Translations under genes and position numbers: made by a program | Shown here: positions 58,335 through 64,000 of the stretch, piece after piece | Layout: the number at the start of each line of letters is the position of its first letter | Position numbering within the stretch: position 1 is the first letter of the stretch | Assembly (NCBI GenBank): GCA_025200525.1 | Contig: CM045767.1 | Coordinates: 117,550,021-117,614,020, forward strand | DNA from: Camellia lanceoleosa | Taxonomy: Eukaryota > Streptophyta > Magnoliopsida > Ericales > Theaceae | Reading direction: 5' to 3' | DNA length: 64,000 nucleotides | The notes under the pieces: model-generated | Seen by the model: only the letters and a program-made list of their open reading frames with translations | The model's database searches: none | What the model was told of the DNA's origin: nothing

Positions 58335-60300
58335 GCCTTGTATAGCATAAAGGCACCATCTCTTTCATTCGTTGTCCCACGACATTATCAAACAAATTGA
58401 ACAAATTAGATCATGATTCATCTACACCATCATGACTAATACCTCTATTTCGCTATCCAAACAGCCAACCACACAAAGGCATTCCTCCAAAACTCCCAAT
58501 CCCAATATTCTATTTCTTTCCCGTGGCGTTAGAACTTCTACAAATTGTTCTATCAATGAATCAAAACAAATGATCTCAGTGTGCGCAACCAACCAATACA
58601 ACCTTTCCTCCACTACAGGCCCTGGGCTTCAATTCTCCACCATAAGGAAACTTAATCCTGTACCAATATTTGGTTTTCAAACTAACAACCAATGCAACTT
58701 GGCCAAAAGCCATTACTGCTTTATAATCATTAGCGAACAAGTCGTAATAGAGTCCAAAGATATTAGAAAGTCTAGAGCTAACGTGGTCACTAAAGCTTCT
58801 GAATCAGAAGCTTAAGCACTTATTGTGCGTTGGTTTGTTGAAGGGTTCCACAAGTAGAGATATAAAGAATAGCTTATAAGCAACAAACCATTACAAGAAT
58901 CTAAGATTTGAAACAAACCATATAGCGACATGTTTTCCATTGGTTTCGGAATTTCTCTCAACGAAACTTTTGTTGTACAAATTGTGTACTTAAATAAAAT
59001 AAATAGATTCATATTGAACAACCACTTTGAATTTCAGAACAAGAACATGCTGGAATTTACAGAAATTCATAATAAAATAAAACTAGTAAAAAGAAGCAAA
59101 CTGAAACCTGTGTGATACCACAGTACAGATTAGCCGCCTTATTGTGGGTGCTGGAGGAACGTCGACTTTTGTCTCATAGGATACGGCGGTTTAGACTGGC
59201 TAACGCAGAAGCACCTTCTGTTAGCTTTGACGAACTGACAATGGTTGCACTCTTTCTAACAAGAACCAACGAAGGGGCTAGCAAAAGAAGATAGGAAAAA
59301 ATTTTGGTGTAAAACCCATCTCCAACTCTTTATCTAAACATCATCTCCATTTTCCATAAAAAATCTCTTCAAAAATATCCTACAAAGTTGGAGGGGAAAT
59401 GCCTTTATTTATACAAGTAGAGGAATCCCTAGCTATGAAGGCTATACATCAATAGAGCCATCAAATGCCATTAACCAAGGCCATCAACTCTTGCCATTAG
59501 GGCCAGAGTTACAAAGGTTAAAAACCTATGGCCACTAATATGGTCATCAACTTCATCATCAAAAGATGAGAGTTACAAAGGTCTAAATCTCTCATGTGCT
59601 TAATATATACAAATAAATATGTATATAATGATGTTTGAATAAACCAACTAGATATGTCACAAAATGGATACTAATGTTGGGTCACAACCCGATCCAAATC
59701 CAATTCTCAAACACATGCACAAGTTAAGCCCAACACAACATAGCTTAGCTCAAGCTTAAGATTAAGTCTAAGTCTAAGTCTAAGTCTAAGTCTAAGTCCA
59801 AGACCAAACCCAACACATGTATAAGCACAAGTTTAGACCCAGTCCAAACTAAGACTAAGTTCAAATCTAAGCACAACTCTTATTGATGCCCACTTTATGA
59901 GACAATTCTCATTCACAACTCAGTGGTTTTGGCCCATTATTTTTGTATTGCAATCTTCTCACTTAAGAGAATACAAAACCACTCAGACCCATGTCAACTG
60001 ATGGTTGGATCCCACTTTAATTTCGAATTAAAATTACCGAAAAACCATTATTTTCCAACAACTTCTTCTTCCTTCTTCTAATCAATGCTATATAAGCAGA
60101 AAAGACGTTTGGTGATTAATTGGTGTCATATGCAAGAAATTTTGAATTTGGAATTGGATTTGAGAGAATGCCACCGTTTGCAAATGGACTTGAATCGCAA
60201 ATTTGAGGGGTAGCCGTTATAGAATTTCGATGATGAGGTCTTCTAAGATGTTTAGCTGCCGTGATTTGGAAGGAAAGTTGGGGCGTACGAGATTTGACTG
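58335..60300 (-). pseudogene. F-box protein pseudogene with FBA domain, split by a solo LTR
   Basis: Read on the minus strand. The N-terminal F-box is at about 60265-60150 (ILEDLIIEIL, a stop TAA for Gln, RLPLK, then after a frameshift LRFKSICKRWHSL). The solo LTR at 59219-60060 interrupts it. The F-box-associated region follows at 59021-58812 (ILDSCNGLLLISYSLYLYLWNPSTNQ) and, after frameshifts, ALVVSLKTKYW, RIKFPYGGE and VVEERLYWLVAHTEIICFD (58700-58422), then SNLFNLF just before 58360. Intact relatives are substrate receptors of SCF ubiquitin ligases. This copy has several stops and frameshifts, and its C-terminus is cut by element D. Confidence 0.8.
59219..60060 (-). mobile_element. Solo LTR (842 bases), minus strand, in the F-box pseudogene
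   Basis: On the minus strand it starts TGTTGGAAAATAATGG and ends AGCTAACA, with a TATA box GTATAAATAAAGG (plus about 59410-59422). Flanks are CCTTC (59214-59218) and ACTTC (60061-60065), one mismatch. Contains an (AAGTCT)n tract at about 59764-59800. No internal sequence. Confidence 0.7.
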
Positions 60301-60520
60301 TAAAAGGGGGAAGAACATGTTCTTAAAGAACAATAGGGATTCATTTTCTTTTGGGTTTTGATTGTTTCCTCACTCTTTCTTGCACTTTCTCTGATTCATC
60401 AAGAGCTAGTAATGAGTAAACTTATGGGTTAGGGTATGTAGGGTTTCCACTTATTCGTAGGCAAACTTATATGGGTATCTGTGCTAGAGTTTACAAAATG
60501 GCTACAAAAAGGATGACTTA
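60301..60520. other. Upstream flank of the F-box pseudogene
   Basis: AT-rich, no recognisable feature apart from being upstream of the decayed F-box start. Confidence 0.4.
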
Positions 60521-60678
60521 GGCCTCGTTTGGCAAGTGACTTTTTTAGTCAAAAAGTCAAAAAGTTATTAAAAAAATAAAAAGCCAACAGCCCATATCAA
60601 AAATTCAAAAATTCTCTTTGCTTTCTACTTTTTGCACATCTTTTCGTAAAATGTTAAAAAGTCATCCCAAACATATTA
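60521..60678. mobile_element. Short MITE related to the one in copia gag
   Basis: Left end GGCCTCGTTTGGCAAGTGAC followed by AAAAAGTCAAAAAGTTATT; right end GTTAAAAAGTCATCCCAAAC (inverted). The pattern resembles the ends of the MITE at 24763-25540. Confidence 0.55.
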
Positions 60679-61904
60679 GTTTTTTTACATCACATTTTAA
60701 TCAAAAAGTCAAAAAATTACTAAAAAAACCTTATTTATTATTATTGGAGTAATATTCCATTTCATCAATTGATTAATTGACATATTTTATATTGTTTTTT
60801 TAAGAGTATCCCCACTCAAATTTTTAAAATTTAATGTGCTAATTTTTTTTTGAAAGTTTATGTGGCAAATTAATATATGTCAATTTGACATAGAAACTCT
60901 CTACCTGATATGTCAAATATATTATTCTATTATTTTTTAAAAATAAAATTATTTTATTGAGTGGACTAAATATTGACATCAACATAGAGCATGTCAAATT
61001 TGACATGTTGAGTTCATGTCAAATGCCAACTCAGCATTTGGCATATTGGATAAAGTTGATACTTGATGCAAAAATGTGATTGTTAGAGTGTCACATTAAA
61101 TTTGAAGTATTGAGTGGAGGTGCTCTAATACTCCAATATAAAATATTGGTGATAAGTCAAATTTTATGGAGATATGAGATTAGGTAAATGATAGATTTTT
61201 TTTTTGGTTGAGATAATGACATGATGAATGAAATTATCTAATGAGAAAGACGCATTATTTATTTATTTATTTAATAATTTTTACCTCATTGTCGCTAGAT
61301 GGCCTTATGCTAGAAAAGTAGATGTACAAGTCATTGGAAAATCAACAACAGTGAACGGTGATGGTGGTGGTGGTGGTGATATGAACATATAAACAAATTA
61401 GGTAGACAAATAGATAATATGTGGACAAATGAAAAAATGATATGTTAACCGATGATACATTGACAAATAGGTGACGTTGATAGTAGACATTGGTAGGAGT
61501 AAGATGGTATTTTTAAATTATTTTGTTATTTTAACCTCAAAAGAATAGAATTTAAGACTTTTATTCTAAAAGGTTTGAAATTGAACTTACAACTCAAATC
61601 ATTGAGTTGGACCAATAAGTATTGATTTGATGCACTACCAAAAATTACCTTAAGAGTACCAAATAATTTCTCTTCAATATTTGTTATTTTTTATTGAAGA
61701 ATATGATTCATATTAGGGCAAATAATTGGGTATTGGGGATTAAAAAATTAATTACAAAAAAATTATAAATATTATAATTTTTTTTATTAATTAAAATTAT
61801 TGTTGTCTGGCACAACTTCAGTGTAATTATCCCTTCATATTATTATATTGCATAACGATGGCTAATTGATGAATACTCAAAATGCAATATTCGGGTTAAT
61901 TATT
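60679..61904. other. AT-rich intergenic DNA, no gene seen
   Basis: No recognisable gene. A (GGT)n tract lies near 61360-61380. Confidence 0.5.
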
Positions 61905-62304
61905 AGGGCAGCGTTTGGTAACATTTATATTTTTTGTTTATATTTACAAAAATTTTATAAATTAGTTTTAGCTTATTTTTAGAAAAATATAAACTACAAA
62001 CGCTTTTGGTTTGAACAAAATATTTGAAAATTTTTAAAAATATAAACTAAAAAATATGTTTGTTCAGGTCTAAAATATTTATATTTATTTTTTATTATTT
62101 ATGACAATAGAATCATATACATTATAATTGAAAAAAAAATTATTTGAAAAAAAATTTGTTAATCAAATTTTTAAATTTCTGTTTAAAAACTAATGTAAAC
62201 TCATTTTTCCTCAAATTTATAAACTCAATTTTTATGACAATTTTTAAAATTTTTGTAAATATAAACTGAAAATGAAAAACGAAATGGTTACCAAACAGGT
62301 CCTA
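61905..62304. mobile_element. MITE with GTTTGGTAAC inverted ends
   Basis: Left end GCAGCGTTTGGTAACATTT and right end (other strand) ACCTGTTTGGTAACCATTT, then TTTATATTTACAAAAATTTT in both arms. About 400 bases, AT-rich, no coding capacity. Target duplication not clear. Confidence 0.72.
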
Positions 62305-62463
62305 GGTATTCAGAAGAATGATGTTTTAGTGGTATTTATGAAATTATAAAAATAATAGTGAGTGTTTTGATTGAAAATGAAACATTTATAAGTCAACTTA
62401 TGAGTAATTATATTTTCACACATCAATTATTTTCAGTACATACACTTAATAAACACACCTTCT

Positions 62464-62712
62464 TAGGCCTCGTTTGAGAATGGACTATTTTAGTTGGTTA
62501 TTAGACTTTTTGCTATTTTAGCTTGGCTACAATAATTATGTTTGGGATGATAGTTGATTTTTAATTTTTTTTTTAATAGTTGATTTAATGATTGTGAGAG
62601 AAAAAATAAAATGATTATAGATTGGATGTAATATTTCGTCTTATTGGCTATTTTAGCCAATTTTGTTTTTATTAGCTATTTTAGTCAAATAGCCTCTAGC
62701 TAAACAAATCTC
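62464..62712. mobile_element. Candidate MITE with GGCCTCGTTTG end
   Basis: Left end GGCCTCGTTTGAGAATGG. Inverted internal matches such as ATTTTAGTTGG/CCAATTTTG and GCTATTTTAG lie toward both sides; the right end is near CTAGCTAAACAAATCTCAG. Family and target duplication not resolved. Confidence 0.45.
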
Positions 62713-64000
62713 AGTACATATGCCTTTATTTCAATGACATTCTTAGCTTCAATTTTTTTATTTCATCCACCTACCCTTGCAGCTGTTGCCGCCACTCTCA
62801 GCTCTTCATTGTCACCACCACCGCCACTCTCAACTCATTTCCTTCCATCCTAGACCTTCACAGTAGTCAACCTTAAAAGTGAGTGGTTCACGGCAAGGGA
62901 CTTGTGGGAGTATGATTCATGGTGAAAGATGGTCGTAGGTAGAGGGAAAAGAGGCAATGAAAGTAGATGGAGCATGAAAGAGGTGGTGCATGCGATGAAG
63001 GATGGTTGTGGTGTTTTAGAATTAGAATTTGAGTGAAACGAGATAAGGGTATTATGGTATTGTTATTTTAGAACAAATTATATTTAAAAAAATTTCAATG
63101 TGAACTTAAGGGAGTCGGTTTGTATAAACAGAAGTACTTTCAACTCATTCTATAGAAATGTCTTATATATCATTCTATACTTTTATGGTACCAGCGGTCT
63201 GCACATGCGATAGGTGTACAATTCGAAAAAAAACAGAAGTAATATTATAAGAATATTGACAAAAAAGAAAAAAAGAAAAAAAAAGAAAGAGAATATATGG
63301 GGCCCTATTTGATTCAAATGACTAATAATAAAGGTCTTAATAATCCATAAAATTATGTAGTATTAGTTATCCAATTGAATTAATGGAATGAATTACCCAG
63401 TCCATTGTTTGTTTTGTATTGAATAAAGAAAGATATAAATGTAGGATTAAAACTATATTTATCTCCTTTTTTAATCTTACCTCCATAATATTTCTTCACA
63501 ACCCTTCATCAATATTTCTTCAAAAGCTTTGCTCATGGCAATGATTTTGAAAAATATATATATAACTAAATAAATAAAAGAAAAAAAAATACAAAATATA
63601 AAGGTAATTTTTGGTTTGTTTTTCATATTTTTTTAAAAATAAAAACTAATTTAATAAAAATAAATATCAAAAAAATATTTTTAAATTTTTAAAAATTATT
63701 TTTCTCCTCCCAACAGATAAAGTTATATAAAAAATGAAGTGTTTTGGATATTCTTTTTTCTTTCACCAAATTAATTTTTTAATTTTTCAAATTTTTTTTC
63801 TTAAACAAGTTTCTAAAAACCAAACCAAACCAAACCAAACATGGCCAAACTACAAAAATTTTATAATTTACAAATCCAACACACACACACACTGTTGGCT
63901 TATTTTTCCTATGAAGGAAAATATCATAAATGCGAGCGTGCCAGCAAGGATTGAAAAATCCTTACAAATTAAATTCAAGCCAATTATCAAGCGATTGCAT
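62713..64000. other. Intergenic DNA, no gene seen
   Basis: A patch at 62760-63010 is richer in GC and reminiscent of the G-rich repeats at 2.9-3.6 kb (GGCAATG, GGTGGT, GAAAGTAGATGG). Near the end are a CCAAA/AACCA repeat (63818-63842) and an (AC)n tract (63880-63892). No gene or RNA recognised. Confidence 0.5.

Noticed and set aside
58432..58815. 127-codon plus-strand open frame
   Set aside because: Shadow of the minus-strand F-box/FBA pseudogene, which carries the recognisable domain.

Overview
The window is eukaryotic nuclear DNA from a plant, almost certainly a eudicot with a large, transposon-rich, AT-rich genome. The reasons are a spliced plant-type TDBD (Tify-domain-binding) gene, an F-box relic, Ty1/copia and Ty3/gypsy Tat-type retrotransposons, hAT transposons and many small inverted-repeat elements. 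I cannot name the species. There are no bacterial-type operons, tRNA genes or CRISPR arrays.

Left part (1-22.5 kb): an AT-rich intergenic stretch holds two inverted-repeat elements, one a foldback with 80-base perfect arms. It is followed by the only apparently intact host gene, a five-exon plus-strand gene whose coding sequence runs from 5496 to 10351 (predicted 934 aa). Its large exon carries three tandem copies of a roughly 177-residue unit, and its C-terminus is a TDBD domain. Downstream are at least four related non-autonomous hAT-like elements whose ends carry short motif arrays (GGACAC, GGATAC or CGATTCG types), a LINE 3'-end fragment and a minus-strand LTR fragment.

Middle (22.5-34.6 kb): a decayed Ty1/copia element, with LTR and PBS near 22.6-23.0 kb and gag starting at 24727. 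It is interrupted by at least three DNA elements: a MITE cluster in gag (with a second foldback inside), a 644-base hAT MITE in gag, and a 4-kb hAT transposon with a decayed transposase in the reverse transcriptase.

Right-middle (34.6-58.3 kb): a Russian-doll insertion. A repeat-ended DNA element (34.66-58.33 kb) is split by a SIRE-like copia element (35043-58073, TSD AATGG). That is split by a 12.2-kb Tat-lineage gypsy element (38424-50623, TSD CATAA), which carries a minus-strand solo LTR (45530-46274, TSD CAACC). A second solo LTR (54019-55217, TSD CTCCA) sits in the 3' part of the copia element. The gypsy element encodes gag, protease, RT, two RNase H domains, integrase and a long antisense gene.

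Right end (58.3-64 kb): an F-box/FBA pseudogene on the minus strand, split by another solo LTR, then gene-free DNA with MITEs.

Most premature stops in the mobile elements sit where Gln or Trp is expected (CAG or CAA to TAG or TAA, TGG to TAG). Several catalytic residues are lost by G-to-A or C-to-T changes. This is the expected mark of long cytosine methylation and deamination. All functional calls come from reading motifs by eye; no database search was run.
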